The notes below the pieces were generated by a model. It searched no databases, was not told the DNA's origin, and saw only the letters and a list, made by a program, of their open reading frames with translations. DNA of 21,109 nucleotides from Hyphococcus sp. (lineage in GTDB: Bacteria > Pseudomonadota > Alphaproteobacteria > Caulobacterales > Parvularculaceae): positions 1-21,109 of the forward strand of contig BQJG01000055.1 in assembly GCA_021604585.1 (NCBI GenBank). The letters are read 5' to 3'. Within the stretch, counting starts at the first letter, position 1. Each line of letters begins with the position of its first letter. The position numbers and the translations under genes were made by a program. Positions 1 through 6,322 of the stretch are shown piece after piece.

Positions 1-1
1 T

Positions 2-2467
2 AATCCGTATACGACCATGGCGTTTGCTTCCGAAGCGAAGATCGCCGGCGAGCTGTTGAAATTCGCCGAACTCGGCCTGCTCTATCGCGGTTCGAAGCCG
101 GTGATGTGGTCGCCGGTCGAACAGACCGCGCTCGCCGAAGCCGAGATCGAATATCACGACCACCAGTCGCCGACGATCTGGGTGAAGTTTCCGTTTGCTT
201 CGGGCCTAGTGGACAACGTGCCCGGCGCTAACCCTCGAGTACATTTACTTGAGGGTGCATCAATCGTCATCTGGACGACGACGCCATGGACGATCCCCGG
301 CAATCGGGCGATCTGTTACGGCCCGAAAATGTCTTACGGGCTCTATGAAGTCGTCTCGATGAAAGAGACCAATTTTGAGCCATGGTCGAAGCCGGGTGAC
401 AAGCTCGTTCTGTCAGATGCGCTGGCTGAAAGCGTGCGCGAGGCGGCGTTGATCGCAGAGTGGAAGCGCATTGCTGATGTGCCGGCTGATGCGCTCAAGG
501 GCGCGGTCTGCGACCATCCGCTGAAAGGCTTTGCTGGCGGGTACAATTTTCCTGTCCCATTGCTCGCGGGCGATCACGTCACAGACGAGGCGGGCACCGG
601 CTTTGTTCACACCGCGCCGGGTCATGGTCAGGAAGACTACATCGCCTGGGTCTCCGCCTTCGGCACGCAAGCCGAAATTCCGCATACGGTCGATGAGTTC
701 GGCGCCTTCACCGACGAGGCTCCGGGCTTCACCGGCGAACAGGTGCTGGTCATCGAGGGCAAGAAAAAGGGCAAGGAAGGCGGCGCCAACAAGGCGGTGA
801 TCGAACAGCTCATTGCGCACGGAAAGCTTTTGGCGCGCGGGCGGCTGACGCACTCTTATCCCCATTCATGGCGCTCGAAGGCGCCGGTCATTTTCCGCAA
901 TACGCCGCAATGGTTTATCGCGCTTGATAAACCCACCGCTAACGGCAAGACCTTGCGCGATAACGCGCTCGCCGCCATCGATGTGACCGGCTTTACGCCT
1001 GCGGGCGGGCGCAACCGCATCCGCGCCATGGTCGAGGGCCGTCCTGACTGGCTGATCTCGCGCCAGCGCGCCTGGGGCGTGCCGATCACGATTTTCGTCA
1101 ACAAGGAAACTGGTGACGTCTTGCTCGACGCAGCCGTCAACAAACGCATCACGGATGCGATTACGGCAGGCGGCGCCGACGCATGGTTTGAAAAGCCGGC
1201 GCAGGAATTTCTCGGCGACGATTACAAGGCTGACGACTTCGAGAAGGTCGAGGACATCCTCGATGTCTGGTTCGACTCCGGCTCGACTCACGCTTTCTGT
1301 CTCGAAGAACGCGACGATCTTCGATGGCCCGCGGATGTCTATTGCGAAGGCTCCGACCAGCATCGCGGCTGGTTTCAGTCGTCGCTCCTTGAGGCTTGCG
1401 GCACGCGCGGGCGCGCGCCTTATGATCATGTGGTCACCAACGGCTTCGTGGTCGATGGCGAGGGACGCAAAATGTCGAAGTCCCTCGGCAATGTCATGGC
1501 GCCGGAAGAAGTCATCAAACAATACGGCGCCGACATCATCCGCATCTGGGTGGCGAGTTCGGACTATACTGAAGATCTGCGCATCTCGAACGAGATCATC
1601 GGTTCGGCGGTCGACGCTTATCGCAAGCTCAGGAATACGCTGAAATATCTGTTGGGCGCCCTCGACGGGTTCGCCGATGCGGAGCGTATTGACCCGAAAG
1701 AGATGCCGGAGCTGGAGCGCTATGTGCTGCATCGTCTGGCGGTGCTCGACGAGGAGGTGCGCGCGAGCTACGCCAAGTTCGACTTCAAGGGCGTCTGGCG
1801 GAAATGTTTCGATTTCGCCTCGCTGGAGCTGTCGGCGTTTTATCTCGATATCCGCAAGGACAGCCTTTATTGTGATCAGCCCGACGACCAGCGCCGCCGC
1901 GCCGCGCGCACGGTCATGGCCGAGATCTTCGACCGGCTGGTTGTCTGGCTCGCCCCCGTCAGCGTCTTCACCATGGAGGAAGCCTGGCTGTCGCGTTATC
2001 CGTCTACGGACGGGTCAGTTCACTTGCAACTCTTTCCCGAAACGCCAAAGGGCTGGCGCGATGATGCGCTCGGCGCCAAGTGGCGCAAAATCCGCGAAGT
2101 GCGCCGCGTCGTGACGGGCGCGCTTGAGGTTGAGCGCCGCGAAAAGCGTATTGGCGCGAGTCTGGAAGCTGCTCCACTGGTGCATGTTGCGGACGCGGAG
2201 TTGCGCAAAGCCTATGACGGGCTCGACGCGGCGGAGCTGTTCATCACCTCCGGCGCGACGTTTACCGACAAACCTGCGCCGGCGAACGCCTTTCGCCTTG
2301 AAGGGGAAAGCCAAAGCGTCGCGGTGGTTTCCGTAGAAGCGGAGGGCGAGAAATGCCGCCGCTGCTGGCGTATCTTGCCGGAGGTCGGCGCGCGTGAAGC
2401 GCATGACGATCTCTGCGAGCGCTGCATGGATGCAGTCGAAGCGGCGGATGCAAAGGCGGCGTCATGA
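2..2467 (+). CDS. ileS: Isoleucyl-tRNA synthetase, C-terminal ~820 residues (5' end outside window)
   Basis: Cytoplasmic class I enzyme that charges tRNA-Ile with isoleucine and edits mischarged valine. The frame is open to the first base and the usual enzyme is about 930-960 residues, so the N-terminus with the HIGH motif lies upstream; the ATG at 17 is internal. Visible landmarks are the CP1 editing domain (VIWTTTPWTIPGNRA, then the GTGFVHTAPGHGQEDY region), the DQHRGWFQSSL segment, the KMSKS loop at nt 1469-1483, the anticodon-binding helical region, and a C-terminal zinc knuckle with Cys codons at 2354, 2363, 2414 and 2423 (two CxxC pairs). The zinc knuckle fits bacterial type 1 IleRS. 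The stop overlaps the lspA start by 4 bp (ATGA), a common alphaproteobacterial arrangement implying translational coupling. Identification is very secure. Confidence 0.98.
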   Translation, partial: NPYTTMAFASEAKIAGELLKFAELGLLYRGSKPVMWSPVEQTALAEAEIEYHDHQSPTIWVKFPFASGLVDNVPGANPRVHLLEGASIVIWTTTPWTIPGNRAICYGPKMSYGLYEVVSMKETNFEPWSKPGDKLVLSDALAESVREAALIAEWKRIADVPADALKGAVCDHPLKGFAGGYNFPVPLLAGDHVTDEAGTGFVHTAPGHGQEDYIAWVSAFGTQAEIPHTVDEFGAFTDEAPGFTGEQVLVIEGKKKGKEGGANKAVIEQLIAHGKLLARGRLTHSYPHSWRSKAPVIFRNTPQWFIALDKPTANGKTLRDNALAAIDVTGFTPAGGRNRIRAMVEGRPDWLISRQRAWGVPITIFVNKETGDVLLDAAVNKRITDAITAGGADAWFEKPAQEFLGDDYKADDFEKVEDILDVWFDSGSTHAFCLEERDDLRWPADVYCEGSDQHRGWFQSSLLEACGTRGRAPYDHVVTNGFVVDGEGRKMSKSLGNVMAPEEVIKQYGADIIRIWVASSDYTEDLRISNEIIGSAVDAYRKLRNTLKYLLGALDGFADAERIDPKEMPELERYVLHRLAVLDEEVRASYAKFDFKGVWRKCFDFASLELSAFYLDIRKDSLYCDQPDDQRRRAARTVMAEIFDRLVVWLAPVSVFTMEEAWLSRYPSTDGSVHLQLFPETPKGWRDDALGAKWRKIREVRRVVTGALEVERREKRIGASLEAAPLVHVADAELRKAYDGLDAAELFITSGATFTDKPAPANAFRLEGESQSVAVVSVEAEGEKCRRCWRILPEVGAREAHDDLCERCMDAVEAADAKAAS

Positions 2468-3060
2468 CGTTGTCTGCCTATGTCCTGCAGATTAAAGATT
2501 GGTGGCGCGCCGCGCGCGGCAACAAACTGTTCTGGCGCGGGCTTGGGCTGGCGGCGCTGATTGTGCTGCTCGATCAGGCGTCGAAATACTGGATCGTTCA
2601 CGGAATTGAGCTGCCGCGCCTCAACAAAATCGAAATCTCTGCGATTTTCGATCTCTCTTACGTTGAAAATCGCGGCGCCAGTTTCGGCATGTTGCATGGC
2701 ATGCGCTGGGTGTTGTCGTTGATTTCCATCGGCGTCGCCCTTGGCCTTGGCGTGTGGCTTGGCAAATTGAAACGGCCTGTCGCCGCGTTCGGCGTCGCCT
2801 TCGTCATCGGCGGCGCGCTGGGCAATCTCTATGACCGGCTCGCCTATGGCTATGTGGTCGATTTTCTGGATTTCTCCGCCGTGCCGTTTCCGAATTTCGC
2901 GCGGATTGAGGGGTTTCCCTTCATCGAAGTCTTCATCGGCGGGTTTATCTGGGTCTTCAATGTGGCTGACGCCGCGATCAATGTCGGCATCGCATTCTTG
3001 CTGCTGGACGCTTGGCGCACGGGCCGGGCTGATAAGCAGGCGGAAAAGCGCGCCGAATGA
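2464..3060 (+). CDS. lspA: Lipoprotein signal peptidase (signal peptidase II)
   Basis: Inner-membrane aspartic protease that cleaves the signal peptide of diacylglyceryl-modified prolipoproteins. The protein has 198 residues with four predicted membrane helices. Family motifs are in order: LLDQASKYW (residues 35-43), ENRGASFG (68-75), GGALGNLYDRL (116-126), YVVDFLDF (130-137) and FNVADAAINVG (165-175). The catalytic dyad by family alignment is Asp133 and Asp169. The spacer between the last two motifs carries a hydrophobic stretch somewhat longer than I expect from E. coli, which may be a subgroup feature. The start is the ATG that overlaps the ileS stop as ATGA. A downstream lipoprotein candidate (3173-3730) would be a substrate. 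Confidence 0.97.
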   Translation: MTLSAYVLQIKDWWRAARGNKLFWRGLGLAALIVLLDQASKYWIVHGIELPRLNKIEISAIFDLSYVENRGASFGMLHGMRWVLSLISIGVALGLGVWLGKLKRPVAAFGVAFVIGGALGNLYDRLAYGYVVDFLDFSAVPFPNFARIEGFPFIEVFIGGFIWVFNVADAAINVGIAFLLLDAWRTGRADKQAEKRAE

Positions 3061-3072
3061 AGGCTTTCGCCT

Positions 3073-3101
3073 TTGCCACCGGGCGGGCCCATGTCTATAG
3101 T
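3073..3101 (+). promoter_or_regulatory. Candidate sigma70-type promoter upstream of the DUF3035 gene
   Basis: TTGCCA at 3073-3078 and TATAGT at 3096-3101 are separated by 17 bp. Each hexamer matches 5 of 6 consensus positions. It lies in the 112-bp gap after lspA, so the DUF3035 gene is probably transcribed from here as well as by read-through. Prediction from sequence only. Confidence 0.55.
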
Positions 3102-3172
3102 GCGCGCCAATATCGCCAAGGCATATGGATGGGCATCCTGGCGGGCGTTCAAAAGGTTGGAGTGATTTTGCC

Positions 3173-3730
3173 ATGAATAAAGGTTCTGCAATGCGCTTTG
3201 GGTGCGCCATGGCGATGCTTCTTGTCGCGACCGGCGGCTGCGGCATTGGCAAGGCGGTTAGCGGCAAAAGTTCGCCGGATGAATTCGCCATCACCACCAA
3301 GGCGCCGCTCGTGGTGCCGCCTGACTATGCGCTGCGTCCGCCAAAGCCAGGTGAAGCGCGCCCGCAGGAAATATCGCCATCGGAGCGCGCGCAGCAGGTG
3401 CTGCTTGGCGATGCGACCGCAGCGCCGCCCTCCAAAGGCGAGCAACTCTTGCTGATCAAAGCGAATGCGCTCGGGTCTGACGGCGCCATCCGGGCTTTGC
3501 TTGATGCTGAAAATGGCGGCCGCGGCGAGAAGGATCGCTCACTGGCCAACCAGATCATGTTCTGGAAATTTGTTGACGGCAAAGTCGATGATTCCGCTGC
3601 GCCGCTCCAGGTTGATGACCCTGAAGCATGGATGGCCGCGCGCGACGAAGCGATCAAGGCGGTGATCGGCGAAGAAGGCAAAGTGGAAATCAAGGAATCG
3701 AAATCGCTCGGCCTGCCGGGCGTTTTCTGA
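3173..3730 (+). CDS. DUF3035-family putative lipoprotein
   Basis: A 185-residue exported protein of the DUF3035 family, which commonly sits downstream of ileS-lspA in Alphaproteobacteria; its role is unknown. The N-terminus is a short positive segment, then a hydrophobic stretch ending in ATGGC with Cys23, a possible lipobox. Thr at -3 is unusual (Leu is normal), so lipidation is likely but not certain. The proline-rich region after it (LVVPPDYALRPPKPGEARP) is the family hallmark and looks like an extended periplasmic linker. I chose the ATG at 3173 because GGAG at 3159-3162 lies 10 nt upstream; in-frame ATGs at 3125 and 3191 are alternatives. The gene has its own promoter candidate and is followed by a strong terminator. 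In many relatives a zinc-peptidase gene follows; here it does not. Confidence 0.85.
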   Translation: MNKGSAMRFGCAMAMLLVATGGCGIGKAVSGKSSPDEFAITTKAPLVVPPDYALRPPKPGEARPQEISPSERAQQVLLGDATAAPPSKGEQLLLIKANALGSDGAIRALLDAENGGRGEKDRSLANQIMFWKFVDGKVDDSAAPLQVDDPEAWMAARDEAIKAVIGEEGKVEIKESKSLGLPGVF

Positions 3731-3752
3731 TGTAACTGAGGTCTCGATAAAG

Positions 3753-3780
3753 GCGCGGCTCATGGGCCGCGCTTTTTTTT
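3753..3780 (+). terminator. Intrinsic terminator after the DUF3035 gene
   Basis: The stem GCGCGGC (3753-3759) / GCCGCGC (3766-3772) has a 6-nt loop and is followed directly by eight T residues (3773-3780). It closes the ileS-lspA-DUF3035 run. Confidence 0.9.
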
Positions 3781-3808
3781 GCCTCACCTTCCCGGTGATG
3801 CAATCCCC

Positions 3809-3843
3809 AAAACAGAAAACGCGGCCTCCGAAGAGGCCGCGTT
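3809..3843 (-). terminator. Intrinsic terminator for the minus-strand gene ending at 3901
   Basis: An 11-bp perfect stem, AACGCGGCCTC (3818-3828) with GAGGCCGCGTT (3833-3843). Read on the minus strand it has a TTCG loop closed by C-G, the extra-stable UUCG tetraloop. It is followed on that strand by a T-rich tract (TTTTCTGTTTT, about 3809-3819). It faces the plus-strand terminator at 3753-3780, so the two converging units are insulated. Confidence 0.85.
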
Positions 3844-3900
3844 CCCTCGCAAGACAAAAACACCACCCGGGACGGGGGAGAAAGAATATCCCGATTAGCG

Positions 3901-4302
3901 TCAGTTGGTCTTGTCGAAGTCCTTCAGCACGTCGCGCTCGCCAAGCATTTTGGACAAGTCGAGAAATGCAGAATAAGCGATTGCGTCCGAGCGGCCCATT
4001 TCTTTAACGGGCTGTTCGATTTCCGGCGCGTCCCAGCGCCAGATTGCGAGCTTATAGAGGAGGTCGCGCATGCACCGGGCAGGCAGAGCTGCGGCGGTGC
4101 GGATGACGACGCTCTGTGCTTCGATCAGGTTGGCGGCGCGACTATCGTCGGCGGCGTCGCCCGAGCTGCATTCTGCGATGGCCGCGTCGATTTGGCGGAA
4201 CACATCAAACAGTTTCTCATGATGATCCTCCTGCACACCAAGGTGCGGCCGGATCTGATCTTGAATGTCGCTGATTTCCTTACGCAGGCTGCTAACGTCC
4301 AA
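3901..4302 (-). CDS. Hypothetical protein, 133 aa, in the LuxR block
   Basis: Family not recognised. The protein is predicted soluble and mostly helical: there is no signal peptide or membrane segment, the N-terminus is charged with a heptad-like pattern (LRKEISDIQDQIRP, residues 6-19), and an acidic linker precedes a central alanine-rich helix. Translation starts at a TTG (4302-4300) preceded by GGGAG at 4315-4311, 8 nt away, which is a good ribosome binding site and the reason for choosing this start. A strong terminator follows the stop. The gene is the last of three on the minus strand, behind two LuxR-type regulators. The region 67 nt upstream of its start shares GTCTGTCAC with the upstream region of the adjacent LuxR gene, so it may be a regulated target or partner. 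That link is inference. Confidence 0.7.
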   Translation of the reverse strand: MDVSSLRKEISDIQDQIRPHLGVQEDHHEKLFDVFRQIDAAIAECSSGDAADDSRAANLIEAQSVVIRTAAALPARCMRDLLYKLAIWRWDAPEIEQPVKEMGRSDAIAYSAFLDLSKMLGERDVLKDFDKTN

Positions 4303-4366
4303 CGCAATTTCTCCCTACTCTCACTCTATGAATAGCCCGCCGCTCATAAAGACCGTCTATGACTGT

Positions 4367-4389
4367 GTCTGTCACGTGGTTAGCCGACA
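4367..4389. promoter_or_regulatory. Candidate 20-bp LuxR-type operator upstream of the 133-aa gene
   Basis: The 20-bp segment at 4370-4389 has the form TGTC-N12-GACA. The overlapping 9-mer GTCTGTCAC (4367-4375) recurs at 5317-5325 in the same orientation. The site lies 67 nt upstream of the start at 4302. The 4-bp arms alone are weak evidence; the shared 9-mer and the matching spacing make it worth listing. Confidence 0.4.
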
Positions 4390-4486
4390 TTTTTAGGACG
4401 AATGACCTAAATAGATTGTGTGAATGATTTGAGGAGCTGCTATAGCGTTAAAAAATAGTAATATTATAACAACTTCCTACGTGTCA

Positions 4487-4524
4487 GCTTGAGGGAGCTA
4501 CGCTCCGCATAGGGCGGCTCAAGC
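4487..4524 (-). repeat. Nested inverted repeat at the 3' end of the first LuxR gene
   Basis: An outer stem GCTTGAG (4487-4493) / CTCAAGC (4518-4524) encloses a perfect inner hairpin GGAGC-TAC-GCTCC (4494-4506). It spans the LuxR stop codon at 4519-4521. No T-tract follows on the minus strand, so it could be a weak or factor-assisted terminator or an mRNA 3' end stabiliser. Confidence 0.35.
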
Positions 4525-5247
4525 GACCAGCGCGAGGCCGGTCCGGCTGGCCGCGATTGCCGCTTCCACCCTTGTTTTGGCGTCGAGCTTTTTGAACGAA
4601 CGTTTCATCAACGTGTTCACCGTGCTCAGCGAGACGCCAAGCGCGCGCGCGATTTGCTTGTTGCTATCACCGCGCGCCAGGCAAGCAACGACTTCCCGCT
4701 CCTTGGGCGAAAGCGCTCGTGACGGGTGTTGATACAGCAGGTCGTCGCAATGGCAGGCGAACATGTCGATGCAAGCCTGAATGCGCCGCCGCTCAAACTC
4801 GCTCATATCTTCGAGTGTATGATCGTAGCTGAGGTTGAAATACATCATTTTGCCAATGCGCTGGGAAACATGCATGGCCAGGCCATCGCGTAATCCGTGG
4901 GCGGACATAACAGCGTGCAGCCCGGATGCAATTTCGCAAGTCTCAAATTTCTCAACAACCTCCAGAAACCGTACAGGCGTTGGACTGCGAAGCGCGGTTC
5001 TGATGAAAGAATCAGTAGTGATGCAGCGATTGGTTTTGTAATAGTCCGCAATGTCGCTCGGAAATGTGGAATAGATCGGGGACCAGCGATCAGCAGCCGA
5101 CTGGACGCCATGATCAAAGCTATAAAGGACGGCGTATCGAGCGCCGCATTTCTCAACGAAACTGTCCAGCAGGGCAAAGGCGCTTTCGGGCGTTTCGCAG
5201 CCAGCAATGGCGGCAGCGAAGGCAGAGGTGGATAACGGGCCAGACAT
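4519..5247 (-). CDS. LuxR-family transcriptional regulator (solo), diverged ligand pocket
   Basis: A 242-residue regulator with an N-terminal autoinducer-binding-like domain (about 1-170) and a C-terminal LuxR helix-turn-helix (about 179-242: LSPKEREVVACLARG, then SNKQIARALGVSLSTV). Against the TraR signature the pocket keeps Tyr61 (Tyr70 here) and Asp70 (Asp79). Trp57 is Ile66, Pro71 is Ser80 and Trp85 is Phe94, so acyl-homoserine lactone binding is doubtful and another ligand or none is possible. The recognition-helix end has the unusual TLMKRSFKKL, very like its neighbour's TLVRRCFEKL. I prefer the ATG at 5247 because AGGGA (5258-5254) lies 6 nt upstream; a GTG at 5250 directly precedes it. 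No luxI is present in the window. Expression is probably linked to the dyad at 5320-5339. Confidence 0.9.
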   Translation of the reverse strand: MSGPLSTSAFAAAIAGCETPESAFALLDSFVEKCGARYAVLYSFDHGVQSAADRWSPIYSTFPSDIADYYKTNRCITTDSFIRTALRSPTPVRFLEVVEKFETCEIASGLHAVMSAHGLRDGLAMHVSQRIGKMMYFNLSYDHTLEDMSEFERRRIQACIDMFACHCDDLLYQHPSRALSPKEREVVACLARGDSNKQIARALGVSLSTVNTLMKRSFKKLDAKTRVEAAIAASRTGLALVA

Positions 5248-5316
5248 CACTGTTCCCTAAAGCTACAAACGGGTTTTGAGGAGTGGGCGGGCCTGTTACG
5301 CTATTGGTGCGCCTTG

Positions 5317-5339
5317 GTCTGTCACCCATTCACGTGACA
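5317..5339. promoter_or_regulatory. Candidate 20-bp LuxR-type operator upstream of the first LuxR gene
   Basis: Perfect 6-bp arms: TGTCAC (5320-5325), 8-bp spacer, GTGACA (5334-5339), total 20 bp, the size of a lux box. GTCTGTCAC (5317-5325) is repeated at 4367-4375. CACGTGACA (5331-5339) is also present there in inverted form as TGTCACGTG (4370-4378). The site lies about 70 nt upstream of the LuxR start and just downstream of the other LuxR stop. Confidence 0.5.
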
Positions 5340-5359
5340 AATGGCATTTAATCGCGAAT

Positions 5360-6121
5360 TTAGGGCAGAATAATGCCCATTGAGACAGCTGCTAGCGCCG
5401 CCTCGACCCTCGACGAAACGCCCAATTTCTCGAAACAGCGCCGTACCAACGTATCAATCGTATTGGGCGAGACTCCTAGCGTGACCCCCATGGCGGCATT
5501 GCTTTGGCCTTGTGCGATTAGCTCGAGCACCTGAATTTCCCGCTTTGAAAGTTTCGGCGTTTTCGCGTGCTGGGACAATTCATTGTAACGCAAATGCATG
5601 TGCTGACAGACCGCCTGCAACTCCAGCAACCGTGCGCGAGTGAAATCGATGTCGTGTTGAGAAGATCCGAGGCTGAAATAGGCGATGTCGCCGGGACGAG
5701 CGTAGACCGGAACAATCACGCCGTCGCGAAGGCCTGAGGCGCGCGCATCCGCAAAGTATGTTTTAAGCTCGGGCGCAAGTCCCGAGCGGTTTTCAATTTC
5801 GTACCAAGGAAACGGCACAGCGCGGTGACGGGTTTCGTCTATAAGCGGATCGATATCAAAATAACCCTTGTCGAGATAAAGCTTGATATAGGCTTCCGGG
5901 AACTTTGAGATGCGGAAGCCCTTCTTGCGCGGCACTCGCCGGAAACCTTCTGCAAGGTAATAATAGGCAAGCAGGTCAAATCCCAGACTATCGGCAAACT
6001 CGATAAAATAGCGCTTCAGCTCAACGATGTCATTGATCTGCAACGTGTCGCTGATGAACGTATCGATCTGGTCACGCAAGAGACTTCCCCCCAAATTGGC
6101 GTCAGAATCGTCTGCGAACAC
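5360..6121 (-). CDS. LuxR-family transcriptional regulator (solo) with largely canonical ligand pocket
   Basis: A 253-residue regulator with an autoinducer-binding domain (about 20-180) and a LuxR helix-turn-helix (about 191-253: LSKREIQVLELIAQG, SNAAMGVTLGVSPNTI). Compared with the TraR signature, Tyr61 (Tyr82), Asp70-Pro71 (Asp91-Pro92), Trp85 (Trp106) and the SGLRDG glycine region (129-134) are present; Trp57 is Tyr78. It is therefore a better candidate than its neighbour for binding an acyl-homoserine lactone or similar signal, but no synthase gene is nearby. The start is a GTG at 6121 with a modest GAGG-type site upstream; other starts are possible. It is divergent from mutL across 165-200 bp and precedes the paralogous LuxR gene by 112 bp on the same strand. 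The two probably arose by tandem duplication. Confidence 0.92.
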   Translation of the reverse strand: MFADDSDANLGGSLLRDQIDTFISDTLQINDIVELKRYFIEFADSLGFDLLAYYYLAEGFRRVPRKKGFRISKFPEAYIKLYLDKGYFDIDPLIDETRHRAVPFPWYEIENRSGLAPELKTYFADARASGLRDGVIVPVYARPGDIAYFSLGSSQHDIDFTRARLLELQAVCQHMHLRYNELSQHAKTPKLSKREIQVLELIAQGQSNAAMGVTLGVSPNTIDTLVRRCFEKLGVSSRVEAALAAVSMGIILP

Positions 6122-6199
6122 GCTCGCCTCACGCGCCCAACCACTTAAGGCGCGCTTACAAAGAGGGCGAGAAGTCCAATCTATCGTTTCCGAGCGATT

Positions 6200-6219
6200 G
6201 ACCGCAATGAAAAACGGTC
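6200..6219. promoter_or_regulatory. Candidate 20-bp dyad between the second LuxR gene and mutL
   Basis: GACCG (6200-6204), 10-bp A-rich spacer, CGGTC (6215-6219), 20 bp in total. It lies 78 nt upstream of the LuxR start at 6121, a position matching the dyads upstream of the other two genes of the block, but the arm sequence differs. Could equally be chance. Confidence 0.3.
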
Positions 6220-6253
6220 TCGCGCCTGTGTAAAACTGCTTTGCGGCGGCTAT

Positions 6254-6281
6254 TTGCGAGCTGATTTCAGCTTGTCATAAT
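6254..6281 (+). promoter_or_regulatory. Weak candidate promoter for mutL
   Basis: TTGCGA (6254-6259) and CATAAT (6276-6281) with a 16-bp spacer. A transcript from here would begin near 6288, just after the upstream in-frame ATG at 6287, which would favour the mutL start at 6323. Prediction only. Confidence 0.3.
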
Positions 6282-6322
6282 CAATTATGACGAATCGAGC
6301 GGCTGCCTCTCAACCCAATCGT

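Noticed and set aside
866..1732. Open frame (288 codons) on the minus strand inside ileS
   Set aside because: Antisense shadow of conserved ileS codons; composition reflects the opposite strand.
2212..3300. Long open frame (362 codons) on the minus strand opposite ileS end, lspA and the DUF3035 gene
   Set aside because: It spans three well-supported genes on the other strand and lacks homology-like motifs or a ribosome binding site.
3762..4007. Short plus-strand frame between the DUF3035 gene and the 133-aa gene
   Set aside because: It runs through two terminator hairpins and the 3' end of the minus-strand gene; no ribosome binding site.
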